In this document: positions 1 to 7,751 of the stretch, piece after piece
Layout of the letters: the number at the start of each line of letters is the position of its first letter
Numbering within the stretch: position 1 is the first letter of the stretch
Assembly: GCA_012517385.1 (NCBI GenBank)
Contig: JAAYUZ010000002.1
Coordinates: 1-32,351, forward strand
DNA: 32,351 nucleotides
Reading direction: 5' to 3'
Origin: Treponema sp.
Lineage (GTDB): Bacteria; Spirochaetota; Spirochaetia; Treponematales; Breznakiellaceae
The notes under the pieces: model-generated
The model's input: only the letters and a program-made list of their open reading frames with translations
Databases searched by the model: none
What the model was told of the DNA's origin: nothing
Position numbers and translations under genes: made by a program

Positions 1-381
1 ATGCAGGCCCGGCATGCGGATAAAATGTCAATCGTAGATGCCTGGTCAAAATTAGCTCCAGGTCTGGGAATGTTGGGTACCGTTACTGGTCTTATCGCCA
101 TGATGAAAAACCTGGAAGATAAAAGCGCTATCGGTCCAAACATGGCGGTTGCTCTTATTACAACATTCTATGGCGCTATCATGGCAAATATCATTTTAAT
201 CCCCATGCTGGGAAAACTGAAAGCTCAGGATGCTGCAGAAACTCAAGTGAAAGAAATGATTATCGAAGGGGTATTGTCCATACAAGCTGGTGATAATCCA
301 CGAATTCTTGCACTTAAATTATTATCCTTCCTCGCTCCTGATACTCGGAAATCCGTAGAGGCTGAAATTCTAAAGGATTAA
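1..381 (+). CDS. motA: MotA, flagellar stator channel subunit (C-terminal part)
   Basis: This is the C-terminal 126 residues of the proton-channel stator protein MotA. The family is usually about 260 residues, so roughly the first half lies upstream of the window, and the ATG at base 1 is an internal methionine rather than the start. The segment APGLGMLGTVTGL (P20 here) matches the conserved proline-containing start of the third membrane helix. A second hydrophobic helix follows at about residues 49-69, then a cytoplasmic tail. MotA and MotB together form the torque-generating unit around the motor. motB starts 3 bases after the stop, which supports the assignment and translational coupling. 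The motA promoter is not visible here. Confidence 0.95.
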   Translation: MQARHADKMSIVDAWSKLAPGLGMLGTVTGLIAMMKNLEDKSAIGPNMAVALITTFYGAIMANIILIPMLGKLKAQDAAETQVKEMIIEGVLSIQAGDNPRILALKLLSFLAPDTRKSVEAEILKD

Positions 382-384
382 AGA

Positions 385-1122
385 ATGGCAAAAAAAAAGA
401 AGAAAGAGGGCGAAGCCAGCAGTGGAGCTCCCGAATGGATGGTTACGTATTCAGATATGGTTACCCTCTTACTTACCTTCTTCGCTGCCCTATTCAATGT
501 TTCCGAAGTAGACGAAGTTCAATTGCAGCAAATGATTTCTTCACTTAACAATATCGGTATGGGGGCTATGGAGGGTGGTGCGACCCTTACAGCTGGAAGG
601 AATGCCGATTTGGGAAACACTATTATGTCCCTTCCGTCATCGGAAAAGGGCCGGTCCCTTTCCACTGCTAAGAAAAAGGCAACCAGCCTGTTTGCCCCGG
701 AAGTAAAATCTAATAAAATTCGCGTTACCGTCGATGAACGGGGGTTAGTAATAAGCCTCGCGTCGGATGCCTTTTTTGCCCCCGCCAGTGCGCGAGTAAA
801 TATCGAAGAAACACGGGATATCTTACTGAGGCTCGGTGCGCTTCTGAATTCTGAAGAATTGCAGAAGCGTAAATTCAGAATAGAGGGCCATACCGATTCT
901 TCACCGGTTGATCCGAATGGCCCCTGGCCATCTAATTGGGAACTTTCTACCGCCCGCTCTATTAACGTTCTGAAATATCTTACCGATATTGGAGTAGAAG
1001 AAAAGCGGTTCCAGGTAGCTGGTTTTGCAGATACGGTACCCATTGCATCCAACGATACGCCGGAAGGCCGGGCCTACAATCGGCGAGTAGATATTGTAAT
1101 TCTCGACGAAGGCCATCTGTAA
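385..1122 (+). CDS. motB: MotB, peptidoglycan-anchored stator subunit
   Basis: A 245-residue MotB. A lysine-rich N-terminus precedes one membrane helix at about residues 19-40. The helix contains TYSDMVTLLLTFF, whose Asp24 is the expected ion-conducting residue of the stator. The C-terminal half (about 110-245) is an OmpA/MotB domain that binds peptidoglycan, with the signature IEGHTDSSPV and a closing NRRVDIVIL. Length and layout are normal for the family. The ribosome binding site (aagga) overlaps the end of motA. It acts in the inner membrane with MotA, anchoring the stator to the cell wall. Confidence 0.96.
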   Translation: MAKKKKKEGEASSGAPEWMVTYSDMVTLLLTFFAALFNVSEVDEVQLQQMISSLNNIGMGAMEGGATLTAGRNADLGNTIMSLPSSEKGRSLSTAKKKATSLFAPEVKSNKIRVTVDERGLVISLASDAFFAPASARVNIEETRDILLRLGALLNSEELQKRKFRIEGHTDSSPVDPNGPWPSNWELSTARSINVLKYLTDIGVEEKRFQVAGFADTVPIASNDTPEGRAYNRRVDIVILDEGHL

Positions 1123-1131
1123 TAAATCTAT

Positions 1132-1160
1132 TTGCAAGACCGCTCTTTTTTGTATATTAT
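1132..1160 (+). promoter_or_regulatory. possible internal sigma70-type promoter upstream of fliL
   Basis: In the 64-base gap between motB and fliL, a TTGCAA hexamer (1132-1137) lies 17 bases before TATTAT (1155-1160). The -10 matches the consensus at five of six positions and the -35 at four of six. This is the longest non-coding gap in the first half of the flagellar operon. It could add transcription of fliL and downstream genes, but AT-rich gaps often give such matches by chance. Confidence 0.35.
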
Positions 1161-1186
1161 TATCGGAAATACGGAGGTACTTCACC

Positions 1187-1744
1187 ATGGCTGAAGACCA
1201 GGATGAGCTTAATATTGATGATTCTGAATCTACTGTAGAAAGTACTCCAAAAAAAGGCGGCGGCCTTGGCGGAATTCTGCCGACAATCCTGAAATTTGTT
1301 GCCATCGGGCTTGGGGCACTAATTTTTATCGTTACCGTATCGGTTATTACCTACCGCGTTATGGTAGGGTCGGGCAAACCGCAAACCGTAGCCACTTCAG
1401 GGACGGATCCCTATCTCGGCAAAAAACCTGAGCTTTCATGGTTTACCACTATAGGGGTAATCAGAACCAGAACCAAAGATCAAACTCCCTATTCGGTTGT
1501 GGTAAATGTTATTATTGGATATGACCTTAATGATAAGAATGCCCAGACCGAACTGACAAATCGTCTCTATGAACTTAAGGATTTTGTACGTAATTTTTTC
1601 AGTAATAAATATGCTGCAGATCTGAGGCCAGAAAATGAACGTACTCTAAAACAGGAAATTAAACAGGAGCTGAATGATACAATTTTGCAGAAAGCTAAGG
1701 CTCGGGAAATACTGTTTCAGCAGTTAGACGTGGTAGAGATGTGA
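1187..1744 (+). CDS. fliL: FliL, flagellar basal-body/stator-associated protein
   Basis: A 185-residue single-pass membrane protein with an acidic cytoplasmic N-terminus (1-20), a membrane helix at about 31-57, and a periplasmic C-terminal domain rich in charged residues. Topology and position between motB and fliM fit FliL, which associates with the stator and supports motor torque. The ATG is preceded by a good ribosome binding site (cggaggt, 1172-1178). Family identity rests on layout and operon position more than on an invariant motif, because FliL sequences diverge strongly. The possible promoter just upstream may serve this gene. Confidence 0.9.
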   Translation: MAEDQDELNIDDSESTVESTPKKGGGLGGILPTILKFVAIGLGALIFIVTVSVITYRVMVGSGKPQTVATSGTDPYLGKKPELSWFTTIGVIRTRTKDQTPYSVVVNVIIGYDLNDKNAQTELTNRLYELKDFVRNFFSNKYAADLRPENERTLKQEIKQELNDTILQKAKAREILFQQLDVVEM

Positions 1745-1766
1745 TAACAAAGGGTGGAAGAAAGGC

Positions 1767-2798
1767 ATGACCGAAGTACTGTCCCAGGAAGAGATTGATC
1801 AGCTTCTCACTGCGATAAATGCGGGTGAAACGGAGCCCGAAGACTTTAAGCCAGCGACGGATACCCGTAAAATAAAAATCTACGATTTTAAACGGCCCGA
1901 CAAATTCTCCAAAGAACAGATCCGGACCGTATCTATCATGCATGAAACCTTCGCCCGTTTAACAACCACATCCCTGTCTGCAAACCTGCGGAGTATGGTT
2001 CATGTGCATGTTGCTTCGGTCGACCAGCTTACCTATGAGGAATTTATACGGTCTATTCCGACACCGACAACCCTGGCTATCATCAATATGGACCCCCTAA
2101 AGGGAAACGCGATTCTGGAAATCGACCCTGCGGTAACCTTTTCTATAATCGACCGCCTCTTTGGCGGTACCGGTGAGGGAACCAAGGCCCAGCATGAACT
2201 GACCGATATAGAACAATCGGTTATGGAAGGTATCATTGTCCGAATTTTAGGCAATATGCGTGAAGCCTGGGCAACCGTTATCGATCTTCGGCCCCGCCTT
2301 GGTCAGATTGATACGAATCCCCAATTTGCCCAGATTGTCCCTCCCACTGAAATGGTGGTTCTGGTAACTCTGGAAACCAAGGTCGGGGAAGTTGAAGGGA
2401 TGATGAATTTCTGTATTCCCTATCTCACCATAGAACCCATTATCGGTAAACTTTCTGCCCAATACTGGTATTCTTCGGTTAGACGGGGTACCACCACTGA
2501 AAACCTGAATATATTAAAAGAAAAACTATCATCCGTAGATGTGAATGTGGTTGCGGAGGTAGGAAAAATTCAAATACCAGTTCGGGACGTTCTTTCTTTA
2601 AGAGTTGGCGATGTAATCCGATTATATAATGTACGGGTAGGGGACCCGATGACGTTGAATGTGGGAAACAAAAGGAAATTCCTCTGTAGACCTGGTGTTA
2701 TTGGAAAGAAAATGGCAGTGCAGATTGTAAAAAAATTGGCTGAGCTTGAACAGGAAGAGTTCGAGGAACTTGCATCAGAAGGAGATGAAAACCTATGA
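1767..2798 (+). CDS. fliM: FliM, flagellar motor switch protein
   Basis: A 343-residue switch protein of the cytoplasmic C-ring. The N-terminus carries the CheY-phosphate binding peptide LSQEEIDQLL (residues 5-14). A CheC-like middle domain follows (about 45-235) with the FGGTGEG loop near residue 131. The C-terminal SpoA domain (about 250-330) ends in RVGDPMTLNVGNK-like beta structure. Length is typical. It overlaps fliY by 4 bases (ATGA at 2795), so the two switch subunits are probably translationally coupled. It sets the rotation direction in response to CheY-P. Confidence 0.97.
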   Translation: MTEVLSQEEIDQLLTAINAGETEPEDFKPATDTRKIKIYDFKRPDKFSKEQIRTVSIMHETFARLTTTSLSANLRSMVHVHVASVDQLTYEEFIRSIPTPTTLAIINMDPLKGNAILEIDPAVTFSIIDRLFGGTGEGTKAQHELTDIEQSVMEGIIVRILGNMREAWATVIDLRPRLGQIDTNPQFAQIVPPTEMVVLVTLETKVGEVEGMMNFCIPYLTIEPIIGKLSAQYWYSSVRRGTTTENLNILKEKLSSVDVNVVAEVGKIQIPVRDVLSLRVGDVIRLYNVRVGDPMTLNVGNKRKFLCRPGVIGKKMAVQIVKKLAELEQEEFEELASEGDENL

Positions 2799-4012
2799 GT
2801 GACGGCGCCCTTTCTCAGGATGAAATAGATGCCCTCTTAGCAGGAGTTGATTCCTCAAGTCTCGGTATGCCTACCCCTGCCCCCGGCGGTGGTATAAACG
2901 ACCAGAGCAAGGCCCTTTTACAGGACTATCTCGTTTCTACAGTACAGACCCAATCTTCAAATCTTTCAATGATGACAGGAACCAATGTCATCATGCAGCT
3001 TACTCAAGTTGACGGAGTAAATCGGGAATCCTTTTTACAGAAAGTCCCTGATATGGTAGTAGCTGTCAAGGCGGATTTTACCTCCGGTTTTCCCGGTGAA
3101 CATCTTTTTGTTCTTTCGGAAGAGGGGGCAAAAAAGATAGCCAGTTTGATGAATAAAGAAGAAAATATCGAGCTTGATGACATGGCCCTTTCGGTAATTA
3201 GTGAAATTATTTCACAATTAACCGGAACTCAGATAACAACCCTTTCAGAAAAAACAGGCAATAAATCTATAGCCTCTATTTCACCTGAAGCAACCTATGT
3301 TCCCAAGGCTGTGGTTGCTCTGCCAAATGGGGATTTTGCCCGGGTGACCTACCAGCTCAGTTTGGGAGACGGCAGCACCTTACCACTTTGGGAAGTCTAT
3401 GGCGCTTCGGTTGTGCAGGATATTGCGACTGCCCTGAGCGGAGGTTCTGTAGGCAAGGCTTCCGGCTCCCAGCCAATGGCAGGTATGTCAGGGCCTGGTA
3501 TGGGCGGTTTTGGAACTGGCCCTTCGATGGGCGGCATGGGGATGCCTGGTATGCAATCCCAGCCCGCCATGGGTGGAATGGGGATGGGTGGTGCTCCGCT
3601 GGGAGGAATGCAGATGGGTGCAATGGCAGGTTATCCGCCAATGGGGCAGAATCCCGCACCCGCCTTTGGTGGTTTTAACATGGGGGCATCTGCTACTAAT
3701 GTTCAGCCCGTACAATTCCCAAGCCTCGTTCCTCAAGCATCTTCTGCGGAACAGGGAAACATCGGTCTTATCATGGATGTATACATGGAAATGACCGTAG
3801 AACTGGGAAGGACAAAAAAATTAATAAAAGAAATACTTGGAATGGGTGAGGGCACCATTATAGAACTGGATAAATTAGCCGGTGAACCGGTGGATATATT
3901 GGTTAACCATAAGCTTATTGCTAAGGGCGAAGTAGTAGTTATTGATGAAAATTTCGGTGTCCGGGTAACTGAAATCGTTTCACCTATGGAAAGAATGTCC
4001 GATATGGGGTAA
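2795..4012 (+). CDS. fliY: FliY (FliN-type) flagellar motor switch protein
   Basis: A 405-residue switch protein of the FliY type. It starts with a second CheY-P-binding-like peptide (LSQDEIDALLAG, residues 6-17) and has a CheC-like middle domain (about 35-212). A glycine/methionine/proline-rich linker (about 216-300) leads to a C-terminal FliN/SpoA domain (about 320-396, with GEPVDILVNHKLIAKGEVVV). In Bacillus FliY the middle domain can be a CheY-P phosphatase with an ExxN site. Here the matching stretch reads E137-I-I-S140, so the Asn appears to be replaced. Phosphatase activity is therefore doubtful, while the structural C-ring role is secure. The start overlaps the fliM stop. Confidence 0.95.
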   Translation: MSDGALSQDEIDALLAGVDSSSLGMPTPAPGGGINDQSKALLQDYLVSTVQTQSSNLSMMTGTNVIMQLTQVDGVNRESFLQKVPDMVVAVKADFTSGFPGEHLFVLSEEGAKKIASLMNKEENIELDDMALSVISEIISQLTGTQITTLSEKTGNKSIASISPEATYVPKAVVALPNGDFARVTYQLSLGDGSTLPLWEVYGASVVQDIATALSGGSVGKASGSQPMAGMSGPGMGGFGTGPSMGGMGMPGMQSQPAMGGMGMGGAPLGGMQMGAMAGYPPMGQNPAPAFGGFNMGASATNVQPVQFPSLVPQASSAEQGNIGLIMDVYMEMTVELGRTKKLIKEILGMGEGTIIELDKLAGEPVDILVNHKLIAKGEVVVIDENFGVRVTEIVSPMERMSDMG

Positions 4013-4055
4013 AATAGACGCGAAGTAGGGACTTTTGTTCCCTGGGAGGGGAAAA

Positions 4056-4673
4056 CTGAACAAGCTTCGCATCTACGCCCTGACCATAGTAATGGTCATG
4101 TGTGGCACTTCATTACTGTATAGTCAGACAGCAACTACTAATCAGGAAAAACAAGCACAAACTATTACTGCTCCTGACGAAGGTTCTCTCCAAATAGGTG
4201 ATGCTCCGGGAACTACTACGACGAATCCCCAGGGGGGGATTACCTTTTGGACCGTATTTCGCCTTGTGCTGGTACTCGGACTATCCGTTGCTGCCATTTA
4301 TGGTATCGTATATTTCTTAAAAAAAATTGCCAGGCCCGCTGAACCCAGGGACCCCTTCCTCAGGGTTCTTGCAAGCACCCACCTGGGATCAAATCGTTAT
4401 GTGCATATTGTTGCGGTGGGTACCAAAGCCTGGCTTGTGGGATCCTCCGATGGTTCGGTTCAGCCAATCGCAGAAATTACAGACCAGGAAACACTGGATG
4501 CAATGTTTTTGGACGAATCCAAGAAACTTTCTGAGACTGGTAAAAATGCTAATGATTTTAAGTCCATTTTACGCCGTTTTGTGTCCCCAAAAAATGAGGA
4601 AATAGCCCAGAATCCAATCGATCTTAATGCTGAACGCTTAAAAAAACAGCGTGAACGGCTTCGGGGGCTCTAA
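4056..4673 (+). CDS. fliO: FliO (FliZ), flagellar export apparatus membrane protein
   Basis: A FliO-like protein of about 205 residues that assists assembly of the FliP pore. It has an N-terminal signal sequence (likely cleaved after LLYS, about residue 23), a Thr/Gln-rich spacer, a membrane helix at about 64-88, and the cytoplasmic segment FLRVLASTHLGSNRYVHIV typical of FliO. The start is not an ordinary ATG. The frame opens at a TTG at 4035, but a strong ribosome binding site (gggagggg, 4044-4051) sits just before a CTG at 4056. That CTG gives the clean signal peptide MNKLRIYAL and was chosen here. A gene caller that does not allow CTG would use 4035 or a later ATG. Its stop is one base before fliP. 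Confidence 0.85.
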   Translation: MNKLRIYALTIVMVMCGTSLLYSQTATTNQEKQAQTITAPDEGSLQIGDAPGTTTTNPQGGITFWTVFRLVLVLGLSVAAIYGIVYFLKKIARPAEPRDPFLRVLASTHLGSNRYVHIVAVGTKAWLVGSSDGSVQPIAEITDQETLDAMFLDESKKLSETGKNANDFKSILRRFVSPKNEEIAQNPIDLNAERLKKQRERLRGL

Positions 4674-4674
4674 G

Positions 4675-5508
4675 ATGAAGGGGATTCAAAGGTTATTACT
4701 CCTTGTTTTATTGTTCACTTTATTCGGAATGGGCTCCCTCTTTGCACAGACAACCACTGGAAACCAGGATTTCCCGACCCGTTCCACTCAGGGAACAGTC
4801 CGTGTTCCTACCCCTCAGGCTCCGCCGGTGGTTCCCTTCATCGATCTAACCGTGAGGAACCCCAGCTCTGGCAAAGAGGTAGCCTTTTCGCTGCAATTAT
4901 TACTACTGCTCACCGTACTCTCCCTTGCACCAAGCCTTCTGATATTAATGACCAGCTTTCTGCGTATTTCTATAGTGCTGGACTTTATTAAACGGGCCCT
5001 CTCGCTTCAGCAGGCTCCGCCAAACCAGGTGATCCTGGGTATTTCCTTATTTTTAACCCTATTTATCATGTGGCCAACCTTTCAGGAAATATATGATAAT
5101 TCCTTTAAGCCCCTTTCCGATGGGAAAATAGGTCTTGAAGAAGCCTATACTCAGGCAGAAAAGCCTCTGCGGCTCTTTATGTATAAACAAATGCAGGGCA
5201 ATCCTAATAATATTCGGCTCTTTATGGCCATGAGGGGACTTCCTAAGCCAAACACTCTGGCGGATGTCCCCACCTATGTACTCATTCCAGCCTTTATACT
5301 GAATGAGCTTACGGTGGCATTCAAAATAGGCATATTGCTCTTTATACCCTTTATCATCATCGATATGGTGGTAGCCAGTGTGCTTATGTCAATGGGTATG
5401 ATCATGCTTCCGCCGGTTATGATATCCATGCCCTTTAAGCTGATACTCTTTGTACTGGTTGATGGATGGGGGCTGTTAACTGAACAGCTTGTCCGGTCAT
5501 TTTTTTAG
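4675..5508 (+). CDS. fliP: FliP, flagellar type III export gate protein
   Basis: A 277-residue FliP, a pore subunit of the flagellar export gate. It has a signal peptide (about 1-25, ending SLFAQ), then the family core with helices near 66-98 (LLLTVLSLAPSLLILMTSFL followed by RISIVLDFIKRAL) and a closing helix with MLPPVMISMPFKLILFVLVDGW. The frame is open from a GTG at 4651, but that would overlap fliO. The ATG at 4675 lies one base after the fliO stop and gives a proper signal peptide, so it is preferred. The overall length fits cleaved bacterial FliP proteins. Confidence 0.96.
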   Translation: MKGIQRLLLLVLLFTLFGMGSLFAQTTTGNQDFPTRSTQGTVRVPTPQAPPVVPFIDLTVRNPSSGKEVAFSLQLLLLLTVLSLAPSLLILMTSFLRISIVLDFIKRALSLQQAPPNQVILGISLFLTLFIMWPTFQEIYDNSFKPLSDGKIGLEEAYTQAEKPLRLFMYKQMQGNPNNIRLFMAMRGLPKPNTLADVPTYVLIPAFILNELTVAFKIGILLFIPFIIIDMVVASVLMSMGMIMLPPVMISMPFKLILFVLVDGWGLLTEQLVRSFF

Positions 5509-5517
5509 GAGCTGGTT

Positions 5518-5787
5518 ATGGGAATTGGCGATATAGTCACCCTGATGCGGGGCGGAATTTTTCAGGTAATAATACTTTCAGCGCCCATTTTAATTACCGC
5601 CCTCGTAGTTGGTTTAATTATTTCGATTTTACAGGCTACCACTTCGATTCAGGAACAGACCCTGACCTTTGTCCCAAAGATTATTGCCATCCTTCTTGTG
5701 TTAGCCCTTTTAGGGGGATTCATGTTTTCTTCTCTTGGGGATTACACGATCCAATTATTTAAAATGATTCCCGCTATGGCGAGGTAA
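5518..5787 (+). CDS. fliQ: FliQ, flagellar type III export gate protein
   Basis: An 89-residue protein with two hydrophobic helices (about 13-38 and 48-72) joined by the conserved loop ATTSIQEQTLTFVPK, the hallmark of FliQ. It builds the export pore with FliP and FliR in the inner membrane. The ribosome binding site (ggagctgg) lies between the fliP stop and this ATG. The length matches the family. Confidence 0.96.
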   Translation: MGIGDIVTLMRGGIFQVIILSAPILITALVVGLIISILQATTSIQEQTLTFVPKIIAILLVLALLGGFMFSSLGDYTIQLFKMIPAMAR

Positions 5788-5790
5788 GCT

Positions 5791-6579
5791 ATGTTAGATC
5801 AGATCCTGGCAAATGCACCCCTCTATCTTCTCATAGCTGTACGTGCGCTGGCCATGATCGAAGTTGCTCCCCTTATTTCTTCCGATTCAATACCCCAGGT
5901 TGCAAAGGTAGCCCTTGCTGGTTTTGCGGCCTTTGCTGTGTTTCCCCAGGCCGCCCCGATTGAACTCCCCCAGGAAGTTTTTAATCTTACCTATCTGTTA
6001 CTGGTTATCGGTGAAGCCTTTATCGGTATTATAATTGGATTTTACCTCACCATTATTTATTCAGCCTTTTCCTCTGCGGGACAATTCTTTTCTTTGCAGA
6101 TGGGTTTTGGAGCCTCGGAAACCTACGATCCCCTGGCACAGATCGAAAACCCCCTCATGGGGCAGTATCTGAACCTCATTGGAATGCTTGTATTCTTAAG
6201 TGTTGATGGATTTCAGCAGCTGTTTCTTGGCGGTTTTCAACGCTCTGTACAATCCTTTAATGTGGTTACCTTGCTTACTGCTCGGGATGGTTTATTGACC
6301 CTTCTGTTACAGGGGTTAAGTCAGCTTTTTATAGATGCCCTCGTAATTTCCATGCCCATTTTGGGAACCCTGTTTCTCGTATCACTCACCATGGGCCTCC
6401 TTTCCAAAGCGGCTCCTCAGATGAATCTTCTTACCGAAGGTTTCCCCATATCAATAACCGTAGCTTTCGTTCTTATTTTAGCGACCATGCCATTTCTGGT
6501 AGAATCCTTTGCGTATGTTATTAATAATGGTTTTAACGTCATCGAAAAACTTATAGCTTCCATGGGGAGGCAGCTATGA
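5791..6579 (+). CDS. fliR: FliR, flagellar type III export gate protein
   Basis: A 262-residue polytopic membrane protein with about six hydrophobic helices and the FliR core segment GASETYDPLAQIENPLMGQY (residues 104-123). FliR completes the FliPQR export pore. It starts 3 bases after the fliQ stop and overlaps flhB by 4 bases (ATGA at 6576). The overlap fits the close partnership of FliR and FlhB, which are fused in some bacteria; here they are separate. Confidence 0.95.
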   Translation: MLDQILANAPLYLLIAVRALAMIEVAPLISSDSIPQVAKVALAGFAAFAVFPQAAPIELPQEVFNLTYLLLVIGEAFIGIIIGFYLTIIYSAFSSAGQFFSLQMGFGASETYDPLAQIENPLMGQYLNLIGMLVFLSVDGFQQLFLGGFQRSVQSFNVVTLLTARDGLLTLLLQGLSQLFIDALVISMPILGTLFLVSLTMGLLSKAAPQMNLLTEGFPISITVAFVLILATMPFLVESFAYVINNGFNVIEKLIASMGRQL

Positions 6580-7736
6580 GTAATAACAGGAACTTTTCTT
6601 CATACTTTGAAGAAGCCTGTTCCCTTGAAAATGCCCTTGCTATCGATCTGCAGTGGTTCGCTGCGGAAGACGAAGGCAGGACGGAAGAACCTTCCGAATA
6701 TAAGATTCGAAAAGCCCGGGAAGAAGGACGGGTCGCAAAAAGCCAGGAACTGATTGGAGCCTTAGGCTTGCTGTTGCCGACTCTAACACTTATCTTTCTT
6801 GGACCTTCCATGTTTAAAACATCCCTGGAAATGATTCGATTCTTTTTTACCCGCATGAATGAAACCGACAACCTCTTGAATGGGACCTTCTTTGTGGTGT
6901 TTCTTACCTATTTTGCCCGCCTAGCCCTGCCTATTATAGCGGTGGCTATGCTTTCGGGCATCATCGCAAACCTTGTTCAGACTGGCTTTTTATTCACCAC
7001 AAAACCCCTGGTTCCTAAATTTTCAAAAATCGTTCCCCGATTCGGTCAGTATTTTCAGCGTACCCTTTTTTCAGTGGAAGGACTTTTTAACTTTGCAAAA
7101 TCTATTCTAAAAATCGCTATTATAGGTGTTGTTTCATATATTGTCATAAGTTCTAAAATTCAGCAGCTCGCCCGGCTGCAAACTGCCACCCTCTGGACAG
7201 GCTTTATCACCGTGGCAGGCCTTGCAGCGCAGCTATTAATAATTGCGGCCCTTTTATTACTTGGTCTTTCAATACCTGATTATCTTTTTCAGCGTTGGCA
7301 GTATATGGAATCCTTAAAGATGACCAAGCAGGAGGTTAAGGAAGAGCGTAAAATGTATGAGGGGGATCCGCTCATAAAAAGCCGCCTCAGGCAGCGCATG
7401 CGGGAATTATTATCCCGCAATATGGCCGCCAATGTACCTAAAGCCGATGTGGTTATCACCAACCCGACCCACTTCGCAGTGGCCCTGGAATGGAACAAGG
7501 ATACCATGCCAGCCCCCATGGTAACCGCCAAGGGAGCAGATGAGGTTGCACAAAGGATTAAGGCCATTGCCAATGAACACGGGGTTCCCATAGTAGAAAA
7601 TAAACCCCTGGCTCGTGCCCTGTACGCAGAAGTGGAAATTGGGGATATAATACCAGAAACATATTATCAGGCCATTGCCACAGTGCTGGCCCATGTATAT
7701 AAGATTAACGAAGAACGCCGTAAAACAGCGGTCTAG
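6576..7736 (+). CDS. flhB: FlhB, export-gate substrate-specificity switch protein
   Basis: A 386-residue FlhB. About 30 residues precede the usual N-terminal motif EGRTEEPSEYKIRKAREEGR (33-52) and include LQWFA. Four membrane helices span about 60-240. The cytoplasmic domain carries the self-cleavage motif NPTH (N296-H299) in VVITNPTHFAVAL, where cleavage between Asn and Pro switches export from rod/hook to filament substrates. The catalytic Asn is intact. The start codon overlaps the fliR stop. The N-terminal extension is not unusual for FlhB outside Proteobacteria. Confidence 0.96.
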   Translation: MSNNRNFSSYFEEACSLENALAIDLQWFAAEDEGRTEEPSEYKIRKAREEGRVAKSQELIGALGLLLPTLTLIFLGPSMFKTSLEMIRFFFTRMNETDNLLNGTFFVVFLTYFARLALPIIAVAMLSGIIANLVQTGFLFTTKPLVPKFSKIVPRFGQYFQRTLFSVEGLFNFAKSILKIAIIGVVSYIVISSKIQQLARLQTATLWTGFITVAGLAAQLLIIAALLLLGLSIPDYLFQRWQYMESLKMTKQEVKEERKMYEGDPLIKSRLRQRMRELLSRNMAANVPKADVVITNPTHFAVALEWNKDTMPAPMVTAKGADEVAQRIKAIANEHGVPIVENKPLARALYAEVEIGDIIPETYYQAIATVLAHVYKINEERRKTAV

Positions 7737-7751
7737 AGGAAAAGTTAATTC

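Noticed and set aside
3440-3694. Tandem DNA repeat in fliY
   Set aside because: The GMG-rich stretch is low-complexity coding sequence with imperfect units, not a true tandem array.
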